A DNA stretch of 64,000 nucleotides. Source: Clostridium sp. NkU-1 (lineage in GTDB: Bacteria > Bacillota_A > Clostridia > Lachnospirales > Lachnospiraceae). Every line of letters begins with the position of its first letter. The first letter of the stretch is position 1. A model generated the notes under the pieces. The model saw only the letters and a program-made list of their open reading frames with translations, searched no databases and was not told where the DNA came from. The DNA lies in the NCBI GenBank assembly GCA_001312405.1, contig BBDR01000015.1:42003-106002 (forward strand), in the 5' to 3' direction. The position numbers and the translations under genes were made by a program. Positions 40,515 through 49,600 of this stretch are shown one piece after another.

Positions 40515-41821
40515 ATGGCTAAGAAGACAAGAACTGAGAGAAATTTTAAATTTGAAACATTACAATTACATGTTGGACAGGAGCAGGCGGATCCGGTCAC
40601 TGATGCGAGAGCAGTTCCCATTTACCAGACCTCCTCCTATGTGTTCCATAACTGCGATCATGCTGCGGCGAGATTCAACCTGTCAGACGCAGGCAACATT
40701 TATGGAAGGCTGACAAATCCCACCCAGGATGTATTTGAGCGCAGGATTGCAGCCCTGGAAGGCGGAGCCGCAGCCCTGGCAGTGGCTTCCGGTGCGGCCG
40801 CAGTTACATATTCCATTGAAAATATTGCAAAAAACGGAGATCATATCGTAGCGGCCAAGAATATCTATGGCGGCACCTATAATCTGCTGGAGCATACCCT
40901 GCCTGAATACGGGATTAAAACGACCTTTGTGGATCCCTTTGATTACGAAGCCTTTGAAAAAGCCATTCAGGAGAATACAAAGCTGGTATTCATTGAGACT
41001 CTTGGCAATCCCAATTCCGACGTGGTTGATATTGAAAAGCTGGCAGGCATCGCCCATGCACATAAAATCCCGTTGATTGTAGACAATACCTTTGCAACTC
41101 CTTATCTGGTGAGACCCATTGAATACGGAGCAGATATTGTAGTCCATTCCGCCACAAAATTTATCGGAGCCATGGAACATCCATTGGCGGTGTCATCATT
41201 GACGGCGGAACATTCGACTGGGAGGCTTCCGGAAAGTTCTCTTCCCTTACAGAACCGAACCCAAGCTACCATGGAATCAGCTTTACCAGGGCAGTAGGAG
41301 CGGCAGCTTATGTAACAAAGATCCGCGCAATTTTACTTAGGGATACAGGAGCAGCTCTTTCTCCCTTCCATGCGTTTTTCTTCCTCCAGGGCTTAGAAAC
41401 CTTATCCCTTCGTGTAGAGCGCCATGTGGAAAATGCGCTGAAAGTGGCCAGGTATTTAAAGGATCATCCTCAGGTGGAAAAGGTGCACCATCCTTCCATT
41501 TCAGAGGATCCGGAGCAGCAGGAATTATACGGCAAGTATTTCCCTAATGGCGGAGGTTCCATATTTACCTTTGAAATCAAGGGAGATGCCAGGAAAGCAA
41601 AAGACTTTATTGACCAGCTGGAATTATTCTCCCTGTTAGCCAACGTAGCCGATGTAAAATCATTAGTCATTCATCCGGCGTCCACGACCCATTCCCAGAT
41701 GACGGAAGAGGAATTGGAAAAGTCAGGAATCAGGCCCAACACCATCCGGTTATCCATTGGAACGGAACATGCGGCTGACATCATAGAGGATTTGGAAGAA
41801 GCATTTAAGGCGGTTCAGTAA
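40515..41821 (+). CDS. metY: O-acetylhomoserine sulfhydrylase
   Basis: PLP enzyme that makes homocysteine from O-acetylhomoserine and sulfide (direct sulfhydrylation). About 430 aa. N-terminal FETLQLHVGQEQADP is typical of MetY. The PLP Lys lies in VVHSATKFIG, with upstream RLTNPTQDVFE and SGAAAVTY. Frame breaks near 41173 and 41215. AGGAGG before ATG 40515. Forms part of a sulfur-amino-acid neighbourhood with the Rrf2 regulator and cysK. Confidence 0.9.
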
Positions 41822-41847
41822 CCGTTAAGTTTAACAGGATTAAAACA

Positions 41848-41872
41848 GGCTGCCATGTTCCTATGGCAGCCC
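41848..41872 (+). terminator. Terminator after metY
   Basis: GGCTGCCAT pairs with ATGGCAGCC, followed by CTTTG. Confidence 0.65.
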
Positions 41873-41981
41873 TTTGAGTACGATATGAAGGGAAATAATA
41901 TCCTTCGGGTATCCCTTAAACCCCCAAAACGGGGTGGGTTCTGCCCTAAAAGAGTGGACAAGAATTAGAAAAGGAGAAACC

Positions 41982-42890
41982 ATGACATTACAGCAGCTTC
42001 GTTATGCCATATGCATTGCAAACCAAAAATCCATAAACAAGGCAGCTGCCGAGCTGTTTATTACCCAGCCCAGCCTGTCAAGTACCATCCGGGATCTGGA
42101 AGAAGAGATTGGCCTTAAGCTGTTTCTGCGCTCAAACCGGGGAATCGTGATCACCCCGGAAGGAGAGGAGTTCCTTGGATATGCCAGACAAATGCTGGAG
42201 CAGTACCGCCAGATGGAAGAACGGTTCGTAAAAAAAGGAAAAATTTAAAAAGAAATTCAGCGTTTCCATGCAGCATTATACCTTTGCCGTTCAGCCTTTA
42301 TTCATATGGCAAAGGAATTTGGGATGGATGATTACGAGTTTGCCGTTCATGAGACCAAAACCTTTGAAGTCATCGAAAATGTAAGGAACCAGAAAAGCGA
42401 ATTAGGAATCCTGTACTTAAATGATTTCAACCAGAAAGCCATAAAAAAAATTCTATACGATAACGGGCTGGAGTTTGTGGAATTATTTCAGTGCGGGATT
42501 TATGTTTTTCTGTGGAAAGGCAATCCACTGGCAGAAAAAGAGCGGATTGAATTCGAAGATTTAAAGAATTATCCCTGCCTGTCCTTTGAGCAGGGAAACA
42601 ATAATTCCTTTTATCTGGCAGAGGAAGTGTTCAGCACTTATGAATATAAGCAGATCATAAAGGCAGATGACAGGGCCACGCTTTTAAACCTCATGGTAGG
42701 ATTAAACGGCTATACCCTGTGCTCCGGGATTATTTGTGAAGATTTAAACGGAAATGAATACAGGGCAATTCCTCTTAATACCGATGATAAAATGAAAATC
42801 GGTTATATAAAAAAGAAGAAAATGCCCTTAAGTATCCTTGGAGAAAAATATATTGCGGAACTGAAACAGTATGAAAAAGAAGTGCTCTGA
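41982..42890 (+). CDS. LysR-family transcriptional regulator
   Basis: The N-terminal HTH (LQQLRYAICIANQKSINKAA, LFITQPSLSSTIRDLEEEIG) is canonical. A periplasmic-binding-like effector domain follows. A shift in the A6 run near 42232 splits HTH from effector domain; joined length is about 302 aa. RBS AAGGAG before ATG 41982. Position among metY and the PLP enzymes suggests control of sulfur amino-acid genes. CysB/CmbR-like by role only, not demonstrated. Confidence 0.83.
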
Positions 42891-42894
42891 TGAG

Positions 42895-43328
42895 CTAAAT
42901 ATAGTACTCAGGAGATTCCTGACGCCTGTCAAGAATGTCCTGTAAGGTAATGCTGTTTAAATAATTTTCAATGACTTCTGCCAGCCCCTGCCAGATGGGA
43001 AGAGTCAGACAGTCCGCCTGCCTGGAGCATACATTGGGGTCATTGTCCATGCAGCTGACAGGATTTAAGCTGCCTTCTGAGCTGAGTAATATATCTCCGA
43101 TGGTTATCTGAGAGGGATGTCTTGCCAGCTTATAACCCCCCATGTGGCCCCGGTAAGTAGTGAGCAGATTGCTGCGGTTTAAAAAAAGGAACGATCTGTT
43201 CCAGATATTTTTTTTGAGATGCTCTGCCTTTCGGAAATGTCCTTTAAGGCAATGAACTCCTCGTTATAATGCTCGGCTAAATCAATCATCATCCGAAGAG
43301 AATAGCGGCCGCGAGTCGATATTTTCAT
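42895..43328 (-). CDS. Rrf2-family regulator (CymR/IscR-like)
   Basis: About 143 aa after joining a break near 43187. The winged helix reads STRGRYSLRMMIDLAEHY...ALKDISERQSIS and is followed by GGYKLARHPSQITIGDIL. Three cysteines (SCMDNDPNVCSRQADC) form an IscR-like cluster-binding triad, which classical CymR lacks. Divergent from the cystathionine lyase gene, with inverted repeats between them. Likely senses cysteine status or Fe-S supply and controls local sulfur genes. Confidence 0.82.
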
Positions 43329-43361
43329 AGTATACCACCTTACAAAACTATTTTGTGTATC

Positions 43362-43402
43362 AATACCTATTTTACCATGGGTTGAATAGGTATTCAACCC
43401 AT
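43362..43402. promoter_or_regulatory. Inverted-repeat operators between rrf2 and the gamma-lyase gene
   Basis: Perfect 10-bp arms AATACCTATT (43362-43371) and AATAGGTATT (43385-43394). Overlapping them is an 11-bp-arm palindrome, ATGGGTTGAAT-AGGT-ATTCAACCCAT, spanning 43377-43402. Probable Rrf2-type binding sites for the divergent pair. Confidence 0.6.
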
Positions 43403-43540
43403 GAAATGAAATTCTTTTGCAATAGAAATAAACTATAGCAGGCGATTGTTTTTTAGTAATAACCATTGACAGTACTCCATTGGTATACTTATGGAAAGAA
43501 TAGAAGCATGATTCCAAACATGAGAAAGAGGAGAATGAAT

Positions 43541-44695
43541 ATGGAATACGGGATTTCTACAAAATGTTTATACGGCAATGGGGAAGGGGTCACGACAGAC
43601 AAGTCTGGGGCCATCAGCTTTCCTATTTATCAGACAGCTACCTTTGCTCATAAGGGGATCGGGGAAAGCACCGGTTATGATTACAGCCGTCTGCAGAATC
43701 CGACCAGAGAGCAGTTGGAAAAGGTGGTGGCTTCCCTTGAAAATGGGGTGGATGCCCTGGCATTTTCCAGCGGGATGGCGGCAATCACGGCTTTAATGGA
43801 ACTGTTTCAGCCGGGGGACCACATGATAACCGACTGTGATTTATATGGCGGGAGCATCCGTTTGTTTGACAATATCAGCAAAAAGAACGGGATTTTAATC
43901 AGTTCCGTAGACTGCTCCCGGGGGGACCTGGCAGAATTTGAAAACCTGATAGGCGAGAACACAAAAGCAATATATATTGAGACTCCCACAAATCCTATGA
44001 TGAATGTCATAGACATTAGAAGGCTGGCGGAAATTGCAAAAAAGCATCATCTGCTTTTGATCGTGGACAATACGTTTTTGTCTCCTTATTTTCAGAACCC
44101 CCTGAAGCTGGGAGCGGACATTGTTGTCCACAGCGGAACCAAATATCTGGGCGGTCATAATGATACCATTGCAGGCTTTCTGGTCACCTCCTCAGAGGAG
44201 ATATCCGAAAAGCTCCGGTTTATTATTAAAACGGTGGGGTCCGGGCTGGCTCCCTTTGACAGCTGGCTCATATTAAGAGGAATTAAAACTCTTGCGATCC
44301 GGATGGAGCGCGGGGAAGAGAATGCCAGAAAGCTGGTGGAATGGCTGTGTCAGGAAAAAAAGATCACAAAAGTGTATTACCCCGGAATTCCTGACCATCC
44401 CGGCCATGAGGTCTGCAAAAAGCAGGCAACAGGATTTGGCTGTATGGTTACCTTTGAGGTGGAGTCAAAGGAGCTGGCCCATCGGATCTTAAAAGAGGTG
44501 AAGCTGATCCACTTTGCGGAAAGCCTGGGCGGCGTAGAAACGCTGATCACTTACCCCATTACCCAGACCCATGCTGATGTGCCCAAAGAGGTTCTGGCAG
44601 CTAACGGCGTTACCGACCGGATCTTAAGATTATCAGTGGGAATTGAGGATACGGAAGATTTGATAAGGGAATTGGAGCGGATATTTTATGTGTAA
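43541..44695 (+). CDS. Cys/Met-metabolism PLP enzyme (cystathionine or methionine gamma-lyase type)
   Basis: Intact, 384 aa. PLP Lys in VVHSGTKYLGGHND, phosphate-binding YDYSRLQNPTREQLE and SSGMAAITALMELF, Asp in LIVDNTFLSPYF. ATG 43541 is 7 nt after AGAGGAG. The stop overlaps the next start, so it is coupled to the MalY-type enzyme. Gamma-synthase and gamma-lyase cannot be separated by eye; the pairing with a beta-lyase-like gene suggests transsulfuration or release of sulfide and thiols. Confidence 0.87.
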   Translation: MEYGISTKCLYGNGEGVTTDKSGAISFPIYQTATFAHKGIGESTGYDYSRLQNPTREQLEKVVASLENGVDALAFSSGMAAITALMELFQPGDHMITDCDLYGGSIRLFDNISKKNGILISSVDCSRGDLAEFENLIGENTKAIYIETPTNPMMNVIDIRRLAEIAKKHHLLLIVDNTFLSPYFQNPLKLGADIVVHSGTKYLGGHNDTIAGFLVTSSEEISEKLRFIIKTVGSGLAPFDSWLILRGIKTLAIRMERGEENARKLVEWLCQEKKITKVYYPGIPDHPGHEVCKKQATGFGCMVTFEVESKELAHRILKEVKLIHFAESLGGVETLITYPITQTHADVPKEVLAANGVTDRILRLSVGIEDTEDLIRELERIFYV

Positions 44696-45873
44696 GGTAA
44701 AGATTGATTTTGACGAAGTTATTGACCGTAAAAATACAAACAGCATTAAGTATGATTTTGCAGTGCGAAGGGGAAAACCGGAAAATCTGCTGCCTTTGTG
44801 GGTAGCGGATATGGACTTCAAGATATCCGGGAAGGTTCTGGACGCCCTTCATGAGCGGATTGACCATGGGATTTTTGGCTACAGTGAAGTCCAGGAAGAA
44901 TATTTTGAGGCAATTCGGGACTGGATGGAAAAAAAGCATCACTGGAATGTGGAAAGCAGATGGCTGGTCAAAACGCCGGGGGTTGTATTTGCCTTAGCCA
45001 TGGCTGTTCAGGCATTTACAGATCCCGGGGATGGAGTCATGATCCAGCAGCCCGTATATTATCCCTTCAGCGAAGTCATTGAGGATAATGACAGAGTAAT
45101 TGTTGATAATACCCTGTATCTTGGAGAAGACGGCAGGTACCACATAGATTTTGAGGACTTTGAAAGAAAAGCAGAGGTGTTCCATGTGAAGCTGTTCCTA
45201 CTGTGCAATCCCCATAATCCGGTAGGAAGAGTCTGGAGCCTGGAGGAATTGGAGAAATTAGGGGAAATCTGCATTCGAAGAGACATTCTTGTGGTCAGCG
45301 ATGAGATTCACCAGGATTTTGTGTTTGAGGGAAAGCACCTGGTATTTGCAAGTCTAAGCGAGGAACTGAAAAACAGGACCATTACCTGTACCTCGCCAAG
45401 TAAGACCTTTAATCTGGCTGGCCTGCAGATTTCCAATATATTTATTGCCAATCAAAAGCTGAGACGGAGGTTTCGCAGGCAGGTAGCTGCAGCCGGGTAC
45501 AGTCAGCTTAATACCCTGGGATTAACCGCATGTGAAGCGGCGTACCGCCAGGGAGAAGAATGGCATGAGCAGCTTATGGTATATTTAAGGGCCAACATTA
45601 CCTATGTGCGGGAATTTATAAAGGAAAAAAATACCCAGGGTCAAGCTCATAGAACCGGAAGGAACCTACCTTGTCTGGCTGGATTTTCGGGAACTGGGCT
45701 TAACAGAAGAGGAGAGAGAAGACCTGATCATAAAGAAAGCAGGGCTTTGGCTGGACAGCGGAGCTATGTTCGGCCCAGTGGGAGAGGGATTTGAAAGGAT
45801 CAACATCGCATGCCCCCGGTCTATTCTGGAACAGGCTCTGGGGAACCTGGAGAAAGCCATAAGGACGTTGTAA
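44688..45873 (+). CDS. MalY/PatB-type aminotransferase (cystathionine beta-lyase-like)
   Basis: Fold-type I PLP enzyme, about 395 aa. LPLWVADMDFKI at the N-terminus is diagnostic of the PatB/MalY group. It also has NPHNPVGRVWS, VSDEIHQDFVF and the PLP Lys in TSPSKTFNLAGLQ. A break near 45630 hides the true C-terminus (EGTYLVWLDFRELGL...NIACPR). Overlaps the upstream gene by 8 nt. Expected reaction is C-S beta-elimination from cystathionine or cysteine conjugates. Confidence 0.87.
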
Positions 45874-45927
45874 AAAAGATGGAATTTCTCTTTCACCAAT
45901 CGTGATTTTGGGCAGCTCCTGTTATGG

Positions 45928-45980
45928 AAAAACGCCAAAGCTGCATAAGCATTATACTTTGCGGGGTTTTGGCGTTTTTT
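45928..45980. terminator. Bidirectional terminator
   Basis: AAAACGCCAAAG pairs with CTTTGCGG-like and TTTTGGCGTTTT arms. A- and T-runs on both sides serve the convergent genes. Confidence 0.75.
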
Positions 45981-46038
45981 CTATGCCTGTGATTGTTGAA
46001 AAAAAGCAGGCAAGGCTGCCCATGCTGGGAGACCTTTG

Positions 46039-46632
46039 TTATTTTCCAAATGGAGAATCTTCCCGGCGGACAAAAAAATCCCTGGTTATGACTGCAAACC
46101 GGGCAGACCTGTGGCGCACTGGTGCCTTTGTGAATATGGCCGCAATTTAAGCAGATATATTCCGTGGGCGTATCATTCTCAAATAGTTTATTGTTCTGTA
46201 CCAGCTGTGCGTACTGGCCAAAACGCTGGCTGTGTATTTTTTCTATTTCGGCGATCATATAAAAAGAATTTGCGATATTGGAGAATCCCTCCTCTTTAGC
46301 CTTGTCGCCGAAGGATTTGTAAATTGTGTCGTGCTCGGCAGCTTCATGTTTGGCGGAAAGCTGCAAAAGCTCCAGGATGTTATTGGTATTGTCAATGGGA
46401 TAGTCAGCATTTATGGAGATTTCCTGTCCATGAAATTCCCTTAAGTGATTATAAAATATCTCGGCATGTTCCTTTTCCTGGCTTCCGGTATAATGGAAAA
46501 GCCAGTATAAGACCTGAAGGTTTTGATTTTTGCCTGGGACGCAGCAAACTCGTAACGGCGCCAAGCCTGGCATTCCCCTGCAAATGCTTTTAAAAGGTTC
46601 TCTTTTGTAACGCTGTCTTTCAGTGTGACCAT
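46039..46632 (-). CDS. rbr: Rubrerythrin
   Basis: Non-haem diiron peroxidase of anaerobes, about 197 aa. N-terminal ferritin-like helices carry the diiron ligands (FAGECQAWRRYEFA, EKEHAEIFYNHL, AKHEAAEHDTIY, AEIEKIHSQRF). The C-terminal rubredoxin domain has CLNCGHIH and CPVCSHNQGFF. Breaks near 46070 and 46535 split the frame. ATG 46632 follows AGGAGG. A PerR-like box lies in the shared upstream region. Confidence 0.9.
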
Positions 46633-46799
46633 TGTTTATTCCTCCTAATTTGTTTTCCATTAGTGTTACCAGATTTCTCCTGATTTATTAAGAAAAAAAG
46701 GAAAAAAATGGAAAACTTCCAATATTCAGTGGCAGGAAAAGCAGCAATATGAGTACATACCCGGTAAGGAAATCTGTAAAAAAATATTATAAAAAGGTA

Positions 46800-46865
46800 T
46801 TGACACATTTCTCTCCTTGTATTAATATAATTATAACATATAAACCTATTAAACATATAGGTAAT
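46800..46865 (+). promoter_or_regulatory. cysK-leader promoter with PerR-like and ACCTAT/ATAGGT boxes
   Basis: -35 TTGACA (46800-46805), 17-bp spacer, -10 TAATAT (46823-46828). TTAATATAATTATAA (46822-46836) is close to a PerR box and overlaps the -10. Downstream, ACCTATTAAACATATAGGT is an inverted repeat like those near the Rrf2 gene. Confidence 0.6.
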
Positions 46866-46882
46866 GAAAAGGAATGATCAAT

Positions 46883-46978
46883 ATGATGGAATATAAGGTA
46901 GCAGGAAATCATGGATTTTATAATAATAGATGTTGTTGTCAGGCTGTATGTATGAATAAAGATACAGTTTTGTTGTAG
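46883..46978 (+). CDS. Cysteine-rich leader peptide of cysK, 31 aa
   Basis: ATG 46883 (or 46886) with AAAGGA upstream, ending at TAG 46976-46978. Residues 17-23 are CCCQAVC, with three consecutive TGT codons. A terminator with an alternative pairing partner follows before cysK. The layout is that of a translated attenuator: ribosomes stalling at Cys codons when Cys-tRNA is scarce would allow antitermination. The peptide itself has no recognisable function. Confidence 0.72.
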   Translation: MMEYKVAGNHGFYNNRCCCQAVCMNKDTVLL

Positions 46979-46995
46979 TGCTTATTATGATACCT

Positions 46996-47076
46996 GGCAG
47001 CCTGGAATATGAGAAATTTCCATATTATCAGCGGAACAAAGGAGCAGGTGCCGTAATTGGCAGCCGCTTCTTTTTA
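46996..47076 (+). terminator. Attenuator of cysK
   Basis: The terminator stem is GGAGC...GGTGCC / GGCAGCC...GCTTC (47041-47070) followed by TTTTT. An upstream GGCAGCC (46996-47002) is identical to the terminator's 3' strand and can pair with GGTGCC (47047-47052) instead, giving mutually exclusive structures. Confidence 0.68.
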
Positions 47077-47127
47077 TTTTATTAGTCAAAAAAAGTTAAA
47101 TATCATATAAAAACGGAGGTAAAGAAT

Positions 47128-48060
47128 ATGGGAACAATTAAAGAAAGCGCAGTGGAGCTCATTGGAGGAACACCGATACTCAAATTAAACAGATACAGTG
47201 CAAAGGAAGGAATCCAGGATGTCACACTGCTGGCGAAACTGGAATACTTAAATCCGGCTGGTTCTGTAAAGGACCGGATTGCACTTGCCATGATTGAGGA
47301 TGCCGAAGAAAAAGGGATATTAAAGCCCGGAGCGACCATTATCGAGCCGACCTCAGGAAATACCGGAATTGGTCTGGCAGCCGTTGCGGCAGCCAAAGGC
47401 TACCGGACCATCCTGACGCTTCCAGATACCATGAGCGTGGAACGAAGAAACTTATTAAGAGCCTATGGTGCAGAACTGGAATTGACCGAAGGAGCAAAGG
47501 GTATGAAGGGTGCCATTGAGAAAGCAGAGGAGCTGAAAACCAGCATCCCTGGTTCTATTATCCTGGGACAGTTTGGAAACCAGGCCAACCCAAAAGTTCA
47601 CAGGGAAACTACCGGTCCGGAGATCTGGGAACAGACGGAGGGGAAAGTAGATATTTTTGTTGCCGGTGTAGGTACAGGCGGAACCATTACTGGTGTGGGC
47701 CAGTATTTAAAGGAAAAGAAACCGGATGTAAGAATCGTAGCAGTAGAACCGTCAAGCAGTCCGGTGCTCTCCGGTGGCAAGCCAGGACCTCACAAGATTC
47801 AGGGAATCGGCGCAGGCTTTGTTCCTGAAGTCCTGGATACGGGAATTTACGATGAAATAATTACCATTGAGAATGAGGATTCATTTAAGGAAGGTAAGAC
47901 ATTTGCAGTATCAGAAGGAATTCTGGTGGGAATCTCTTCCGGCGCTGCATTAAAAGCCGCAAAGCTTTTGGCACAAAGACCGGAAAATAAGGGAAAGACC
48001 ATTGTGGTCCTGCTGCCGGATTCCGGCGACCGGTATCTGTCTACCCCCTTATTTTCATGA
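47128..48060 (+). CDS. cysK: Cysteine synthase (O-acetylserine sulfhydrylase)
   Basis: PLP enzyme joining O-acetylserine and sulfide to make cysteine. Intact, 310 aa. The PLP Lys lies in [11 protein letters not shown], substrate loop [12 protein letters not shown], phosphate-binding [15 protein letters not shown] and the C-terminal [13 protein letters not shown] are canonical. RBS GGAGG before ATG 47128. Controlled by a cysteine-codon leader and attenuator. Confidence 0.95.
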   Translation: MGTIKESAVELIGGTPILKLNRYSAKEGIQDVTLLAKLEYLNPAGSVKDRIALAMIEDAEEKGILKPGATIIEPTSGNTGIGLAAVAAAKGYRTILTLPDTMSVERRNLLRAYGAELELTEGAKGMKGAIEKAEELKTSIPGSIILGQFGNQANPKVHRETTGPEIWEQTEGKVDIFVAGVGTGGTITGVGQYLKEKKPDVRIVAVEPSSSPVLSGGKPGPHKIQGIGAGFVPEVLDTGIYDEIITIENEDSFKEGKTFAVSEGILVGISSGAALKAAKLLAQRPENKGKTIVVLLPDSGDRYLSTPLFS

Positions 48061-48135
48061 AGCAATGAGCCAAGGTTAGGCAGGCTTGACCTGGCTAAAT
48101 CGTTTTATGAAATAAAATGACTGGTGGTTTGGGAA

Positions 48136-48176
48136 ACAGCTGGTTATAAGATTATCTTATTGCCAGCTGTATTTTT
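48136..48176 (+). terminator. Terminator after cysK
   Basis: ACAGCTGG pairs with CCAGCTGT across a ~19-nt loop, then ATTTTT. Confidence 0.7.
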
Positions 48177-48301
48177 AACCTATTATACAAAAACCTATAG
48201 GAATGGTATGATATCGGTATAAAGAAACAGGAAGGCAAAGAAATTAAAATGCCAGGAAGCAGAAATGCAAAGAAACAGGAATCCTGGGAAAGGAGTTAAA
48301 A

Positions 48302-48418
48302 ATGTTTAAGAGAAATGGAAAAATGATGCCGATGTGTTGTTGCTGTAAATGCGTAAGAAATGGTCATTTTACTTGTGCCTTGAAACTTGAAACTCCTGTG
48401 CATGGCGTTTATGCATAG
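48302..48418 (+). CDS. Cysteine-run leader peptide of the GST/ABC operon, 38 aa
   Basis: ATG 48302 follows AAAGGAG. Residues 11-17 read MCCCCKC: four consecutive Cys codons, then a fifth, with a further Cys at 25. It stops (TAG 48416-48418) three bases before a strong terminator. Independent in sequence from the cysK leader, so the shared feature is the Cys run. A transcription attenuator sensing Cys-tRNA charging is the natural reading. Confidence 0.78.
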   Translation: MFKRNGKMMPMCCCCKCVRNGHFTCALKLETPVHGVYA

Positions 48419-48450
48419 AAGGCAGGTGTCAGAGGGCATCTGCTTTTTTT
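48376..48450 (+). terminator. Attenuator of the GST/ABC operon
   Basis: Terminator GCAGGTG (48422-48428) / CATCTGC (48437-48443) plus seven Ts. TGCCTT (48376-48381, inside the leader gene) can pair with AAGGCA (48419-48424), blocking the terminator's 5' arm. A ribosome stalled at the Cys run would leave TGCCTT free; one reaching the stop codon would mask it. Confidence 0.7.
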
Positions 48451-48481
48451 GTACTCAAATTTAGGAAAGAAGGAAGAAAAT

Positions 48482-49465
48482 ATGGCAATAGAAGAGAGAT
48501 TCGGAAAGGTAGCGACTACGGAAGATACTCATGAAGTATCCGAAACAGGCGCCTTTGTAAGGCAGGATAACTATTTCGTCACACCCTTTGGCAAGGGGGA
48601 AGGAGAGCTTCCTGTGGAAGCCGGGCGTTACCGGCTCATATGGACACCCCTTTGCCCGTGGGCCACGAGACAGATCATTGCTCTTAAGCTTCTGGGGTTG
48701 GAAGACGTGATCAGCGTCGGTAAGGTAAGCCCTGTAAGAACTGAAAACGGCTGGGAATTTTCTCTTGCTGAGGGAGGTGTGGACCCGGTTCTTAAAATTC
48801 GCTATCTTCCGGAGGTCTATGCAGCCACGGACCCGGAATATGAAGGAAGGGCAACCGTTCCCGCTGTAGTGGATTTAAAGACCGGAAAAGTGGTCAATAA
48901 CGATTATCACCGCTTGACAAATTACTGGGAAACCGTATGGAAGCCATTTCATAAACCAGGAGCACCGGACTTATATCCTGAGGATCTGAGGCAGGAAATC
49001 GATGAGCTCAACGGAATCTTATTCCATGAAGTGAATAACGGAGTCTACAAAGCGGGATTTGCCCAGTCCCAGAAAGAATATGAAACTGCATATGCTGTGC
49101 TGTTTCAAAGGCTTGACTGGCTGGAAGAGCGTCTTTCAAAGGGCAGATATCTGTTCGGAGACCGGCTTACTGATTCTGATATCCGGTTATTCGTGACACT
49201 TGCCCGGTTTGACGTGGCTTACTATTTCAGCCACAAGACAAACAGGAACCGTATTGCAGATTTTGACAATCTGTGGAATTATGCAAAGGATTTGTACACA
49301 ATTCCGGCATTTAAAGAAGCCACGGATTTGATTCCATCAAAAGAGGATATCTCCTGGGGAACCATGGACATAACCCATACAGCATTCTTCCCCTGGGACC
49401 GGATGGTTCCATCTGATGAACCTAATAACAGGGACGAAAAATTCGGAAAAGGCAGGGCCTTTTAA
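48482..49465 (+). CDS. Xi-class glutathione-transferase-like protein 1
   Basis: Intact, 327 aa. Homologous to glutathionyl-hydroquinone reductases (YqjG/Ecm4): thioredoxin-fold N-domain with the active-site motif LCPWATRQ, then an all-helical C-domain (GVYKAGFAQSQKEYETAY, LFGDRLTDSDIRLFVTLARF). Xi-class enzymes cleave thioether bonds using the Cys. Most clostridia lack glutathione, so the thiol is probably another small thiol or cysteine. First structural gene of a cysteine-attenuated operon with an amino-acid ABC transporter. Confidence 0.85.
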   Translation: MAIEERFGKVATTEDTHEVSETGAFVRQDNYFVTPFGKGEGELPVEAGRYRLIWTPLCPWATRQIIALKLLGLEDVISVGKVSPVRTENGWEFSLAEGGVDPVLKIRYLPEVYAATDPEYEGRATVPAVVDLKTGKVVNNDYHRLTNYWETVWKPFHKPGAPDLYPEDLRQEIDELNGILFHEVNNGVYKAGFAQSQKEYETAYAVLFQRLDWLEERLSKGRYLFGDRLTDSDIRLFVTLARFDVAYYFSHKTNRNRIADFDNLWNYAKDLYTIPAFKEATDLIPSKEDISWGTMDITHTAFFPWDRMVPSDEPNNRDEKFGKGRAF

Positions 49466-49511
49466 GTCTGATTCTACGTTTTATCACCAGATTACGGAAA
49501 CCTTCCCCATC

Positions 49512-49576
49512 TTATGAATAAAACCGGAAGAACAAAAATTTGACTGGCAGACAGTGTTTGCGGAAATTCCATCAAT
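49512..49576 (+). pseudogene. Fragment duplicating the start of the downstream permease gene
   Basis: AATAAAACCGGAAGAACAAA, then ATTTGACTGGCAG...GTGTTT-CGGAAATTCC, matches 50526-50590 (the intergenic plus KIFDWQ-VF-EIP start of the permease). It lies upstream of the binding-protein gene and has no further coding. Evidence of internal duplication within the operon. Confidence 0.7.
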
Positions 49577-49600
49577 AAAGGGAAAGATAGGAGAAAAATT

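Noticed and set aside
46640..47127. T-box leader for cysK
   Set aside because: No T-box motif or specifier stem; a small Cys-codon gene and a terminator explain the leader better.
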